The notes beneath the pieces were generated by a model. That model worked only from the letters and a program-made list of their open reading frames with translations. It was not told the origin of the DNA and searched no databases. Shown one piece after another: positions 1-7,208 of a stretch of DNA of 13,856 nucleotides. Positions within the stretch are counted from its first letter, which is position 1. The number at the start of each line of letters is the position of its first letter. This DNA is from Pseudomonadota bacterium (lineage in GTDB: Bacteria > Pseudomonadota > Gammaproteobacteria > Xanthomonadales > Xanthomonadaceae): positions 1-13,856 of the forward strand of contig JAEWJB010000154.1 in assembly GCA_023386795.1 (NCBI GenBank), in the 5' to 3' direction. Position numbers and translations under genes: made by a program.

Positions 1-18
1 GCCGGCACGGAAGCCGGC
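1..18 (-). terminator. Possible hairpin downstream of the aldehyde oxidoreductase operon
   Basis: GCCGGC at 1-6 can pair with GCCGGC at 13-18 around a six-base loop (ACGGAA). It lies 15 bases beyond the stop codon of the minus-strand molybdenum subunit, so it could be a transcription terminator or just a GC-rich inverted repeat. Any T-tract on the minus strand would fall outside the window and cannot be seen. GCCGGC is self-complementary, so chance pairing is easy in DNA this rich in GC. Confidence 0.2.
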
Positions 19-32
19 CGCGAATACGAACC

Positions 33-2234
33 TCAGGCCGAGGGCATCTTCGCCAGCAGCTTGTCGAGGGTGATCGGATATTCGCGCACGCGTATGCCAG
101 TGGCATGGTGGATCGCATTGGCCACCGCCGCGCCGACACCGCAGATGCCCAGCTCGCCCACGCCCTTGGCCTTCATCGGCGAGGACACCGGGTCGGTTTC
201 ATCCAGGAACACGACCTCCTGGTGCGGGATATCCGCATGCACCGGCACTTCATAGCCGGCCAGGTCGTGGTTGACGAAGAACCCCAGCCGGCGGTCCACC
301 ACCAGTTCTTCCATCAACGCCGCACCCACGCCCATCGTCATCGCGCCGATCACCTGGCTGCGTGCCGATTTCGGATTGAGGATGCGTCCCGCGGCGCATA
401 CCGCCAGCATGCGGCGCACGCGGATTTCGGCGGTCGCCGCATCCACCGCGACTTCGACGAAATGCGCGCCGAACGTGGACTGCTGGAACTTCTCCGCCAG
501 GTCACCGTACTCGATGCGTTCTTCCGCCACGACGCGGCCCTGTTTCGCCAGGGCCTCCAACGCGACGTCCCGCCCGCCACCGTGCACGCGGCCATTGCTG
601 AAGTCGACCGCATCCACGGCAATGCCCGCGCGCTCGGACAACACCTGCCGCAGCTTGACGCAGGCCGCATATACGCCGGCAGTGGAACTGTTGCCGCCCC
701 ACTGCCCGCCCGACCCCGCCGATACCGGGAAGCGCGAATCGCCCAGGCGCACGTCCACGCGCGATACCGGCACGCCGAGCATCTCGGCCGCCGTCTGCGC
801 GATGATCGTGTACGAGCCGGTGCCGATGTCGGTCATGTCGGTTTCCACGCGCACCGTGCCATCGCTTTCCAGCGCCACGCGCGCGGCCGAGGGCATCACC
901 AGGTTATTGCGGAATGCGGCCGCCACGCCCTGCCCGATCCACCAGCGGCCTTCGCGCGTGCTGGCCGGCTTCGGTCGGCGTTTGGCCCAGCCGAACCGCT
1001 CGGCGCCTTCCTGCAGGCAGCGCACCAGCTGGCGCTGCGAGAACGGCCGTTGCGGATGTTCCGGGTCGACCTGGGTGTCGTTGCGGATGCGCAGTTCGAT
1101 GGGATCCATGCCGAGTTGCTCGGCCATCTCGTCCACGGCGATTTCCAGCGCCATCAAGCCCGGGGCTTCGCCGGGGGCGCGCATCGCGTTGCCTTCCGGC
1201 AAGTCGAGCACCGCCAGGCGTGTGGCGGTCATGCGATCGGCGCCGGCGTACAGCAGGCGCGTCTGGTTCACCGCAGTCTCCGGCCCGCCCCCGGGCAGGT
1301 CGCCCGACCAGCTTTCGTGGCCGATGGCCTGGAAGCGGCCATCGGGGGTGGCGCCGAGGCGGATGCGCTGAATCGTCGCCGGCCGGTGCGTGGTGTTGTT
1401 GAACATCAGCGGGCGCGTCAGCATCACCTTGACCGGGCGGCGCACCTGCCTGGCGCCCAGCGCCGCCAGCAGCGCGTCGGCGCGCACGAACAGCTTGCCG
1501 CCGAAACCGCCACCGATATAAGGCGAAACCAGGCGCACCTTTTCCTTGGGAATGCCCAACGTCTTGGCGACGTCGCCCACGCCCAAGTCGATCATCTGGT
1601 TGGACGTCCACAGCGTCAGCGCATCGCCGTCCCAGCGCGCGATCGACGCGTGGGGCTCCATCATCGCGTGCGCCTGGTCGGGCGTGGTGTAGGTCTGGTC
1701 CAGCTTCACCGGCGCAGCGGCGAAGGCGCCGGCGAAGTCGCCCACGGCGGTATCCGGTGGGCCTTGGTCGGACTTGGGCTTGGTCGCGCTGCCCTTGGCG
1801 GCGTGCAGGTCGTAGGCGCCGTTTTCGCGTTGGTAGTCGACCTTGATGCGCTGCGCGGCCGCGCGCGCCTGCTCGAAGGTTTCGGCCACCACCAGCGCAA
1901 TGGCCTGGTGGTAGTGCTCGATGCGCGGCCCGCCGAGCAGGTTGGCGGTATTGAACTTGCCCTTGCCGAGCTTGCCGGCATTCTGCGCGGTGACGATGCC
2001 CAGCACGCCGGGCGATTGCCGCGCCGCGGCCAGCTCCATGCTGCGGATCGCGCCCTTGGCGATGCCGGCACCCACCACGTAGCCATAGACGGCGTCAGGC
2101 ACGGCCTCGTGATGCTCATACGCGTACGGCGCGGTGCCGGTGGTCTTGCGTGGGCCGTCGATGCGGTCCAGGGGCTGGCCGACCACCTTCAGGCGATCGA
2201 TGGGGTTGGTACCGGCGGGGGTATCGAATTTCAT
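33..2234 (-). CDS. paoC: Aldehyde oxidoreductase molybdenum-binding subunit (PaoC/YagR-like)
   Basis: This 733-residue protein is the catalytic subunit of a xanthine-oxidase-family aldehyde oxidoreductase, which oxidises aldehydes to carboxylic acids at a molybdenum-cytosine-dinucleotide cofactor. Its length is almost the same as E. coli PaoC. The N-terminal aldehyde-oxidase a/b hammerhead domain covers roughly residues 25-140 and the large cofactor-binding part follows. Visible motifs are GGGFGGK (241-247), an active-site-type Arg442 in AFRNN, and the C-terminal GVGELG with the expected catalytic Glu694. The ATG at 2232-2234 has a GAGGG ribosome site just upstream and lies one base after the stop of the FAD subunit gene. 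Reading upstream into that gene would give a false N-terminal extension. It has no signal peptide of its own, so export would depend on the Tat signal of the 2Fe-2S partner. The substrate cannot be read from sequence; aromatic aldehydes are an inference from PaoABC. The dedicated cofactor-insertion chaperone gene (paoD) would lie beyond the window edge if present. Confidence 0.93.
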   Translation of the reverse strand: MKFDTPAGTNPIDRLKVVGQPLDRIDGPRKTTGTAPYAYEHHEAVPDAVYGYVVGAGIAKGAIRSMELAAARQSPGVLGIVTAQNAGKLGKGKFNTANLLGGPRIEHYHQAIALVVAETFEQARAAAQRIKVDYQRENGAYDLHAAKGSATKPKSDQGPPDTAVGDFAGAFAAAPVKLDQTYTTPDQAHAMMEPHASIARWDGDALTLWTSNQMIDLGVGDVAKTLGIPKEKVRLVSPYIGGGFGGKLFVRADALLAALGARQVRRPVKVMLTRPLMFNNTTHRPATIQRIRLGATPDGRFQAIGHESWSGDLPGGGPETAVNQTRLLYAGADRMTATRLAVLDLPEGNAMRAPGEAPGLMALEIAVDEMAEQLGMDPIELRIRNDTQVDPEHPQRPFSQRQLVRCLQEGAERFGWAKRRPKPASTREGRWWIGQGVAAAFRNNLVMPSAARVALESDGTVRVETDMTDIGTGSYTIIAQTAAEMLGVPVSRVDVRLGDSRFPVSAGSGGQWGGNSSTAGVYAACVKLRQVLSERAGIAVDAVDFSNGRVHGGGRDVALEALAKQGRVVAEERIEYGDLAEKFQQSTFGAHFVEVAVDAATAEIRVRRMLAVCAAGRILNPKSARSQVIGAMTMGVGAALMEELVVDRRLGFFVNHDLAGYEVPVHADIPHQEVVFLDETDPVSSPMKAKGVGELGICGVGAAVANAIHHATGIRVREYPITLDKLLAKMPSA

Positions 2235-2235
2235 C

Positions 2236-3180
2236 TCAGGCCCTCGCTTCGTCGAGTACGGCCGCCAGCGTGCGCTCCACCAGCGGCAGCTTGAAGGCGT
2301 TCTGTGGCGTGGTGCGTGCGCCGTCCAGCAGGCGCGCGGCGATGCGACGGGCATCACGGCCCTGCTCGGCCGCCTCCACTCGCCACGGCTGCGGCGCCAC
2401 GCCGCCCAAAGCCACGCGCAGCGCGCCGTCCTTGCCCACGACCACGCCCACCGACACGATCGCGAAGGCGTACGACGCGCGGTCGCGGACCTTGTGGTAG
2501 ACGTGCTGACCGCCGAGTGGCGGCGGCAGCACGACGGCGGTAATGAGTTCGCCGCGCTCCAGTACCGTTTCCTGGTGCGGGGTATCGCCGGGCGCGCGAT
2601 AGAACTGCGCCAGCGGAATCTGTCGCGTGCGGCCATCGCCGCGCACCGTTTCCACTTGGGCATCCAGCGCGCGCATCGCCACGGCCATGTCGCTGGGATG
2701 GGTGGCGATGCAATGTTCGCTGGCCCCCACTACCGCCAGGTTGCGATTGAAGCCCCCCATCGCCGCACAGCCGCTGCCAGGCAGGCGCTTGTTGCAGGCC
2801 TGCTGCGGGTCGTAGAAGTACGGGCACCGCGTGCGCTGCAGCAGGTTGCCGGCCGTGGTGGCGCGATTGCGCAGTTGCGCCGAGGCGCCGGCCAGCAGTG
2901 CGCGCGATAGCAGCGCGTAATCACGGCGCACGCGTGGATGTGCGGCAAGGTCGGCATTGCGGACCAGCGCACCGATGCGCAGTCCGCCGTCGGGCAGGTC
3001 TTCCACGCGGTCCAGCGCCAGGCCGTTGACGTCGATCAAGTGCACGGGCGCTTCGATCTGCAGCTTCATCAGGTCCAGCAGGTTGGTACCACCGGCAATG
3101 AACCGTGCGCCCGGCGTGCGTGCGGCCTGCGCGGCAGCGGCGGCCGGATCGGTCGCGCGTTCGTAGGTGAAGGCTTTCAT
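2236..3180 (-). CDS. paoB: Aldehyde oxidoreductase FAD-binding subunit with 4Fe-4S site (PaoB/YagS-like)
   Basis: This 314-residue protein is the FAD-carrying electron-transfer subunit of the aldehyde oxidoreductase. The FAD-binding fold covers about residues 1-220 and includes the dinucleotide-contact sequence FIAGGTNLLDLM (27-38); a CO-dehydrogenase flavoprotein C-terminal domain follows. Four cysteines at 119, 129, 138 and 157 lie in an inserted loop after GNLLQRTRC. This pattern matches the extra 4Fe-4S cluster described for E. coli PaoB, which ordinary xanthine dehydrogenase FAD subunits lack. The ATG at 3178-3180 overlaps the stop of the upstream 2Fe-2S gene (ATGA) and is preceded by a strong GGGAGG ribosome site. 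The stop is one base before the start of the molybdenum subunit, so the three genes are translationally coupled. The protein has no export signal and would be carried to the periplasm in the assembled complex, by analogy with PaoABC. Confidence 0.92.
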   Translation of the reverse strand: MKAFTYERATDPAAAAAQAARTPGARFIAGGTNLLDLMKLQIEAPVHLIDVNGLALDRVEDLPDGGLRIGALVRNADLAAHPRVRRDYALLSRALLAGASAQLRNRATTAGNLLQRTRCPYFYDPQQACNKRLPGSGCAAMGGFNRNLAVVGASEHCIATHPSDMAVAMRALDAQVETVRGDGRTRQIPLAQFYRAPGDTPHQETVLERGELITAVVLPPPLGGQHVYHKVRDRASYAFAIVSVGVVVGKDGALRVALGGVAPQPWRVEAAEQGRDARRIAARLLDGARTTPQNAFKLPLVERTLAAVLDEARA

Positions 3181-3821
3181 GTACGGCCTCCCGCTACTTC
3201 GCCAATGGCCTCGGCGATATTGGAATATGCGCCGCAGCGGCACAGGTTGCCGCTCATGCGCTCGCGCAGTTCGCTCGCATCCAGCGGCGTCTTGCCGGTC
3301 AGCGAAGCGGAGACATGGCTGGGCATGCCATTGCGCCATTCCTCCAGCATGCCGACCGCCGAGCAGATCTGCCCTGCCGTGCAATAGCCACACTGGTAGC
3401 CGTCGTGCCGAACGAAGGCGGCCTGCATGGGATGCAGCGCATCCGGGGTGCCGAGGCCCTCGATGGTGGTGATCTTCGCGCCTTCGTTCATCACCGCCAG
3501 TGACAGGCAGGCGTTGATGCGGCGCCCATCGGCGATCACCGTGCAAGCCCCGCACTGCCCGTGGTCGCACCCTTTCTTGGTGCCGGTGAGGTGCAGGTGT
3601 TCGCGCAGCGCATCGAGCAGCGTGGTGCGGTTGTCCAGCGCGAGCGTGACCGGGCGGCCATTGACCTCCAGGTGCACGGTGCTGCGCGGCGGCGGTTCGG
3701 GCGTGGCGGGCAACACCGCTTCGGCGGCCTGCGCGGCCAGTCGGCCGCTGGCGGCGACCCCGGCGGCCGAGACTGCGCCTCCGATCAGGACGCTGCGGCG
3801 GCTCATCTTCACGTCGGTCAT
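3177..3821 (-). CDS. paoA: Aldehyde oxidoreductase 2Fe-2S subunit with Tat signal (PaoA/YagT-like)
   Basis: This 214-residue iron-sulfur subunit is the first gene of the operon. A twin-arginine signal is visible near the N-terminus (SRRSVLIGG, Arg8-Arg9, then an alanine-rich hydrophobic stretch to about residue 33), so the complex should be exported folded to the periplasm. A plant-ferredoxin-like domain (about 48-125) holds the first 2Fe-2S cluster at Cys85, Cys90, Cys93 and Cys105. The C-terminal [2Fe-2S]-binding domain holds the second at Cys144, Cys147, Cys194 and Cys196 (GYQCGYC and NLCRC). The ATG at 3819-3821 has GGAG six bases upstream. A later ATG at 3804-3806 would begin directly at the SRR motif but has a poorer site. 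The gene overlaps the FAD subunit gene by 4 nt. It transfers electrons from molybdenum towards FAD. Its length and order match PaoA; the name is by family resemblance. Confidence 0.92.
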   Translation of the reverse strand: MTDVKMSRRSVLIGGAVSAAGVAASGRLAAQAAEAVLPATPEPPPRSTVHLEVNGRPVTLALDNRTTLLDALREHLHLTGTKKGCDHGQCGACTVIADGRRINACLSLAVMNEGAKITTIEGLGTPDALHPMQAAFVRHDGYQCGYCTAGQICSAVGMLEEWRNGMPSHVSASLTGKTPLDASELRERMSGNLCRCGAYSNIAEAIGEVAGGRT

Positions 3822-3968
3822 GGCGACTCCGGGAGGATTGGCTTCGCACAGAGTGGCGCAAAACACCGCAGCGTTCAGTGATCGGGTTGTGAAAGCGGGG
3901 TGGAGGCCCCCGTCCGCCATGGGCGGCAACGGAGTAGGCTCTGGCCACTTACCGTGAGAGGCCCCGCC

Positions 3969-4310
3969 ATGGCGAAGTACCTCATCTCCTTTCCCAGCGC
4001 CGCGATGCAAGTGCCCGACACCGAAATGCAGGCCGTCAGCGACGAGGCGCACGCGATGATCGAGCAGGCAAAGGCGGCGGGCGTATATGTCTTCGGCGGC
4101 GGCATCGACGAGTCGGTACCGCCCGTGCTGGTGTCGGGCGACGGCAAGGTCGCCGAAGGCGGCTATCCGTGGGCGCCGACGCTGGACGGCGGCTTCCTCG
4201 TGCTCGAAGTATCCGGGCGCGAGGAAGCGATTGCCTGGGCGGCTCGCGTTGCGAAGGCTTGCCGCTGCGCACAGGAGCTGCGGGTCTTCATGTTCGACCC
4301 GATGAGCTGA
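3969..4310 (+). CDS. YCII/DGPF-family protein
   Basis: This 113-residue soluble protein of the YCII-related (DGPF) superfamily has a small ferredoxin-like alpha/beta fold. Typical features are the N-terminal KYLISFP strand, a helix with an E-M-Q-A-V-S-D-E-A-H pattern, the GVYVFGGGI strand, and a C-terminal segment with LDGGFLVLEV and a helix ending CRCAQELRVFMFDP. Members are often annotated hypothetical; some are linked to sigma-factor (ECF) operons or small-molecule binding, but no catalytic function can be assigned here. No ECF sigma gene lies nearby. I chose the ATG at 3969 because it begins exactly at the conserved MAKYLISFP strand and has GAGAGG about eight bases upstream; the frame is open further upstream without family similarity. 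It is divergent from the aldehyde oxidoreductase operon (147-base gap) and convergent with the next lipoprotein gene. Confidence 0.82.
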   Translation: MAKYLISFPSAAMQVPDTEMQAVSDEAHAMIEQAKAAGVYVFGGGIDESVPPVLVSGDGKVAEGGYPWAPTLDGGFLVLEVSGREEAIAWAARVAKACRCAQELRVFMFDPMS

Positions 4311-4316
4311 GGGCTA

Positions 4317-4337
4317 ATGCAGCCGTCACGGCTGCAT
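4317..4337. terminator. Hairpin between convergent genes, probable bidirectional terminator
   Basis: ATGCAGCCGT at 4317-4326 and ACGGCTGCAT at 4328-4337 are perfect reverse complements around one base. As RNA this gives a 9-bp stem with a three-base loop. It lies in the 41-base gap between the stop codons of the YCII-family gene (plus) and the lipoprotein gene (minus), where a shared terminator is expected. No clear T-tract follows on either side, so termination may be weak or Rho-assisted. Confidence 0.5.
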
Positions 4338-4351
4338 CGCCAGGCCGCAGT

Positions 4352-4678
4352 TCAATCGCGTGGCGGCGGCGGTGCCACGCCGTGCTCCTTCAGGCAGGCA
4401 TCGATCGCCTCGCGATCCGGATGCACCGGCCCGCCCTTGCCCGGGCCATCGGCGCCGGCCGCTTCCTCGCCCGGCGCCTGCAGACACGCCTGCATGGCCT
4501 GCGCGAATGCCGGGTCACGCGGTGGGTGGTGCGCGAAAGGTCCGCCCGGCGGCGGGGGTGGCGGAGGCGGCGGCGGCAACGGCTCCCCGCGCGGACACAT
4601 GCCCGCGCAGCCGGCGAGCAGCGAAACAGCCAGCAGCAGCGCGCCAGTGCGCCGCGAGGCGGTCGATGGGATCTTCAT
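4352..4678 (-). CDS. Small proline-rich lipoprotein, unknown function
   Basis: This 108-residue predicted lipoprotein is not a family I recognise by name. The N-terminus has positive charges (KIPSTASRR), a hydrophobic core and the lipobox LLAGC with acylated Cys24, so it should be membrane-anchored. After the anchor comes a run of ten prolines (residues 35-44), then a short His/Pro segment (FAHHPP). The remainder carries two similar elements, QACLQAPGE (Cys65) and DACLKEHGV (Cys95), which look like an internal helix-Cys repeat and could form a disulfide; Cys27 is a third free cysteine. I chose the ATG at 4676-4678 because AAGGAG lies about eight bases upstream. Longer starts at 4699 and 4720 would only add charged residues before the signal. 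It is divergent from a two-component system with a 260-base gap. A role linked to that system is inference from position only. Confidence 0.75.
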   Translation of the reverse strand: MKIPSTASRRTGALLLAVSLLAGCAGMCPRGEPLPPPPPPPPPPGGPFAHHPPRDPAFAQAMQACLQAPGEEAAGADGPGKGGPVHPDREAIDACLKEHGVAPPPPRD

Positions 4679-4857
4679 TCGGTTCTTCTCCTTGGCCATG
4701 CGTTTCGCGAAGCGTGGCAACCGGTGATGTCACGGATTTGCCGCCGTTCGTTCAGGGCCGGTCCTTCGATGCCAGCCCTCCCCGGCCCATAGCATCGGCC
4801 GGCGCCTTGCCCGCGGTTTGGCCCGGTGTGGCCACGCCGGCCATCGGCTGACACGCA

Positions 4858-4891
4858 TTGACAACCAGCGCCGCCAGGCGCTTCGTATCAT
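4858..4891 (+). promoter_or_regulatory. Possible promoter for the two-component operon
   Basis: A perfect TTGACA (4858-4863) lies about 75 bases before the response regulator start, and TATCAT (4886-4891) follows. The spacing is 22 bases, longer than the 16-19 preferred by sigma-70, so this may be an activator-dependent or false promoter. A small inverted repeat (GCGCC at 4868-4872, GGCGC at 4877-4881) sits in the spacer and could be a regulator contact. The gap from 4679 to 4938 must hold the divergent promoters for this operon and the lipoprotein gene; I found no convincing minus-strand promoter. Confidence 0.3.
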
Positions 4892-4938
4892 GGTGTTCCC
4901 CCGTATGGCCGCAGCCGCGGCGCCTTCGCGAGACATCC

Positions 4939-5649
4939 ATGTCTGCTTCGATTCTGGTGGTCGACGACGACCCCGACCTGCGCCGGCTCATCGGTGATTT
5001 CCTCGGCGAGCACGGCTACCACGTCCGCACCGCCGAGAACGTCAACGGCATGCGGCAGGCGATGAACGAGCGCCGTGCCGACCTGGTGGTACTGGACGTG
5101 ATGATGCCGGGAGAGGATGGCCTGAGCGCGGCGCGCCAGCTGGCCAACGAGCGCAATGCGCCGGCGGTGATCATGCTCAGCGCGCTGGGCGATGACACCG
5201 ACCGCATCATCGGACTGGAAGTAGGCGCCGACGACTACCTCGCCAAGCCCTGCAATCCGCGCGAGCTGCTCGCCCGCGTGCGCGCCCTGCTGCGTCGCAG
5301 CCAGCTGCAGGCCGAGTTGTCTGACCACCGCGGCAACGTATACGAGTTCGCCGGCTGGCGGCTGGACGTGATGCGCCGCGACCTGCGCGACCCGACCGGG
5401 GTGTTCATCCACCTCTCCGACGGCGAGTTCGGCCTGCTGCGCACGTTCGTCGAGCATCCGCAGCGCGTGCTCAGCCGCGACCAGCTGCTCGACCTGGCAC
5501 GCGGCCGCGAAACCGACGTCTACGACCGCGCCATCGACAGCCAGATCAGCCGCCTGCGCCGCAAGATCAACGAGCGCGTGCACACCGAGATGATCCGCAC
5601 GGTGCGCAACGAGGGCTACATGCTGCTGCCGAACGTGGCGCGTTTGTGA
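4939..5649 (+). CDS. OmpR-family two-component response regulator
   Basis: This 236-residue response regulator has a receiver domain (about 4-118) and an OmpR/PhoB winged-helix DNA-binding domain (about 135-234). In the receiver, the acidic pocket is VVDDDPD (Asp9-11), the phosphoacceptor is Asp53 in LVVLDVMMPGEDG, the switch residue is Ser81 and the conserved lysine is Lys103 in LAKPCNPREL. The C-terminal domain shows the typical LSDGEFGLLRTFVEHPQRVL and the recognition-helix region DRAIDSQISRLRRKI. Phosphorylation by the adjacent kinase should control DNA binding. The ATG at 4939 begins directly at MSASILVVDDD; its ribosome site is weak. The stop overlaps the kinase GTG by 4 nt, so the pair is translationally coupled. 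The regulon is not evident. The divergent lipoprotein gene is a plausible target (inference). OmpR, RstA and other orthologues cannot be separated by reading alone, so I give no symbol. Confidence 0.93.
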   Translation: MSASILVVDDDPDLRRLIGDFLGEHGYHVRTAENVNGMRQAMNERRADLVVLDVMMPGEDGLSAARQLANERNAPAVIMLSALGDDTDRIIGLEVGADDYLAKPCNPRELLARVRALLRRSQLQAELSDHRGNVYEFAGWRLDVMRRDLRDPTGVFIHLSDGEFGLLRTFVEHPQRVLSRDQLLDLARGRETDVYDRAIDSQISRLRRKINERVHTEMIRTVRNEGYMLLPNVARL

Positions 5650-7208
5650 GCACGCCGCGGCCGCGCCGGCGGCTGTCGATCTTCGCGCGCACGTTCCTGC
5701 TGCTGGCCGGCGCGCTGCTGTTCGCGCAGGGCCTGGGCGTTGCGCTGCTGGTGCTGCGCACGCCGATCTTCGATGCCCCGGCGCATCCGCCGGAAGTGAT
5801 CGCGCTGCTCAGCACGCGCATGCCGGCCGCCGATGCCAAGCTGCAGGTGCACGAGCAACCGACGATGCCCATGCCCGGGCCAAACCAGCACCGCGAGCCA
5901 CGCATCGAGGCGGTGATGGCCCGCTGGATGGGCGTGCCCGCCGACAGCGTGCGCTTTTACACCAGCCTGCAGGGGCTGCCGGCCGGGCCCGGTTTCGGGC
6001 CGCCGATGCGGCCGTGGGACGGTGGCCCGCCTGCGGCCTCGGCGCCGGACGGCACCGGGTCGGACGAAGCGGCCCGGCAGGCCGCCGAGGCGGCCGCTTT
6101 CGCCGACCGCGTTGGCCTGCCCGACTCCGCGCCCGACGACAGCGCCCTGCCGCCGATGCCGCCGCCGCAGTTCGATGCGCGTATGGATGGCGGCGCTGGC
6201 TCGGGCGGCAGCCCGTGGCGCCACAGCCCCGGCTTCGACTTCATGGCCGGCAAGAACCAGCTCGACGGCTTCACTGCGGCCGCGCGCCAGGCCGATGGCC
6301 ACTGGCGTGTCGTCACCTCGCCCGGCCGCCGGCTCAGCGGCGCGTTCAAGTTGCAGGTGGTGCTGCTGTTCGGCGCCGGCCTGCTGCTGATGCTGCCACT
6401 GGCGTGGTGGTTCTCGCGCGCGCTCTCCGCGCCGATCCGCCGTTTCTCCGAAGCCGCCGACCGCCTCGGCCGCCATCCCGATGCCGCGCCACTTCCGCCG
6501 CAGGGGCCCACCGAACTGGCGCAGGCGGTGGATTCGTTCAACACCATGCAGGCGCGCTTGAGCCGCATGGTCCACGAGCGCACGCAGATGGTGGCGGCGA
6601 TTGCCCACGACCTGCGCACGCCCCTGGCGCGGCTGGCGTTCCGCATGGAATCGGCCCCGGAGCCGCTGCGCGAGCGCGTGCTCGGCGACATCGAGGAGAT
6701 GAAGACGATGATCACCGCCGCGCTGGATTTCATCCGCAACGCGCAGCGCGCCGGCCCACGTTCGCGGTTGGATTTCCGTCTGGTGGCCGAAGGCGTGGTG
6801 GACGACCTGGCCGACACCGGCGCCGATGCGCGCGTGCTGCCGGGAGAATCGGTGCTGGTGGAAGGCGACCCGATGGCGCTGCGGCGGATGGTCGCCAATC
6901 TGTGCGAGAACGCATTGAAGTACGGCGGCAACGCGCGGCTGAGCCTGCACCACGCCGACGGCCACTGCGTGCTGTGGGTCGATGACGACGGCCCGGGCAT
7001 CGACCCGGCGCAGCGCGAGCAGCTGCTGTTGCCGTTCGTGCGCGGCGAAAGTTCGCGCAACCGCGATACCGGCGGGATCGGCCTGGGCCTGGCGGTGGCC
7101 AACGGCATCGCCAGCGCGCATGGCGGGGAGCTGTCGCTGGACAACCGCCCCGAGGGCGGGCTGCGCGCCAGCGTACGCCTGCCCTGCCTGCCGGCGACCG
7201 CTTCCTAG
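5646..7208 (+). CDS. EnvZ-like sensor histidine kinase with large proline-rich periplasmic region
   Basis: This 520-residue membrane sensor kinase is the partner of the response regulator just upstream; the start GTG overlaps that gene's stop (GTGA). The order is: cytoplasmic basic tail (1-11), transmembrane segment about 12-38, periplasmic region about 39-233, second transmembrane segment about 236-256, HAMP linker about 257-310, dimerisation/phosphoacceptor domain with His321 in AIAHDLRTPLARL, and an ATPase domain with Asn422 (NLCENALKYGG), the DDDGPGI G1 box (446-452) and GGIGLGLA (476-483). All catalytic boxes are intact. The periplasmic part is odd: between about 111 and 195 it is rich in Pro, Gly, Ala and Asp, which suggests a disordered insertion rather than a standard PAS or Cache sensor. 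The signal is unknown. The stop codon overlaps that of the convergent glutamate-cysteine ligase gene through the palindrome CTAG. Confidence 0.92.
   Translation: MSTPRPRRRLSIFARTFLLLAGALLFAQGLGVALLVLRTPIFDAPAHPPEVIALLSTRMPAADAKLQVHEQPTMPMPGPNQHREPRIEAVMARWMGVPADSVRFYTSLQGLPAGPGFGPPMRPWDGGPPAASAPDGTGSDEAARQAAEAAAFADRVGLPDSAPDDSALPPMPPPQFDARMDGGAGSGGSPWRHSPGFDFMAGKNQLDGFTAAARQADGHWRVVTSPGRRLSGAFKLQVVLLFGAGLLLMLPLAWWFSRALSAPIRRFSEAADRLGRHPDAAPLPPQGPTELAQAVDSFNTMQARLSRMVHERTQMVAAIAHDLRTPLARLAFRMESAPEPLRERVLGDIEEMKTMITAALDFIRNAQRAGPRSRLDFRLVAEGVVDDLADTGADARVLPGESVLVEGDPMALRRMVANLCENALKYGGNARLSLHHADGHCVLWVDDDGPGIDPAQREQLLLPFVRGESSRNRDTGGIGLGLAVANGIASAHGGELSLDNRPEGGLRASVRLPCLPATAS

Noticed and set aside
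105..2294. A 729-codon open frame on the plus strand opposite the molybdenum subunit gene
   Set aside because: Its translation is rich in His, Arg, Ala and Gln with no family motif, as expected for a shadow of GC-rich codon bias. The minus strand encodes a full PaoC-like protein here.
3914..3926. CCGCC-ATG-GGCGG repeat between the aldehyde oxidoreductase operon and the YCII gene
   Set aside because: A 5-bp GC stem is common by chance at this composition, and there is no T-tract and no link to a recognisable promoter.
5616..7121. A 501-codon minus-strand open frame opposite the sensor kinase
   Set aside because: It is His/Arg/Gln-rich with no motif or ribosome site. The plus strand carries an intact kinase.
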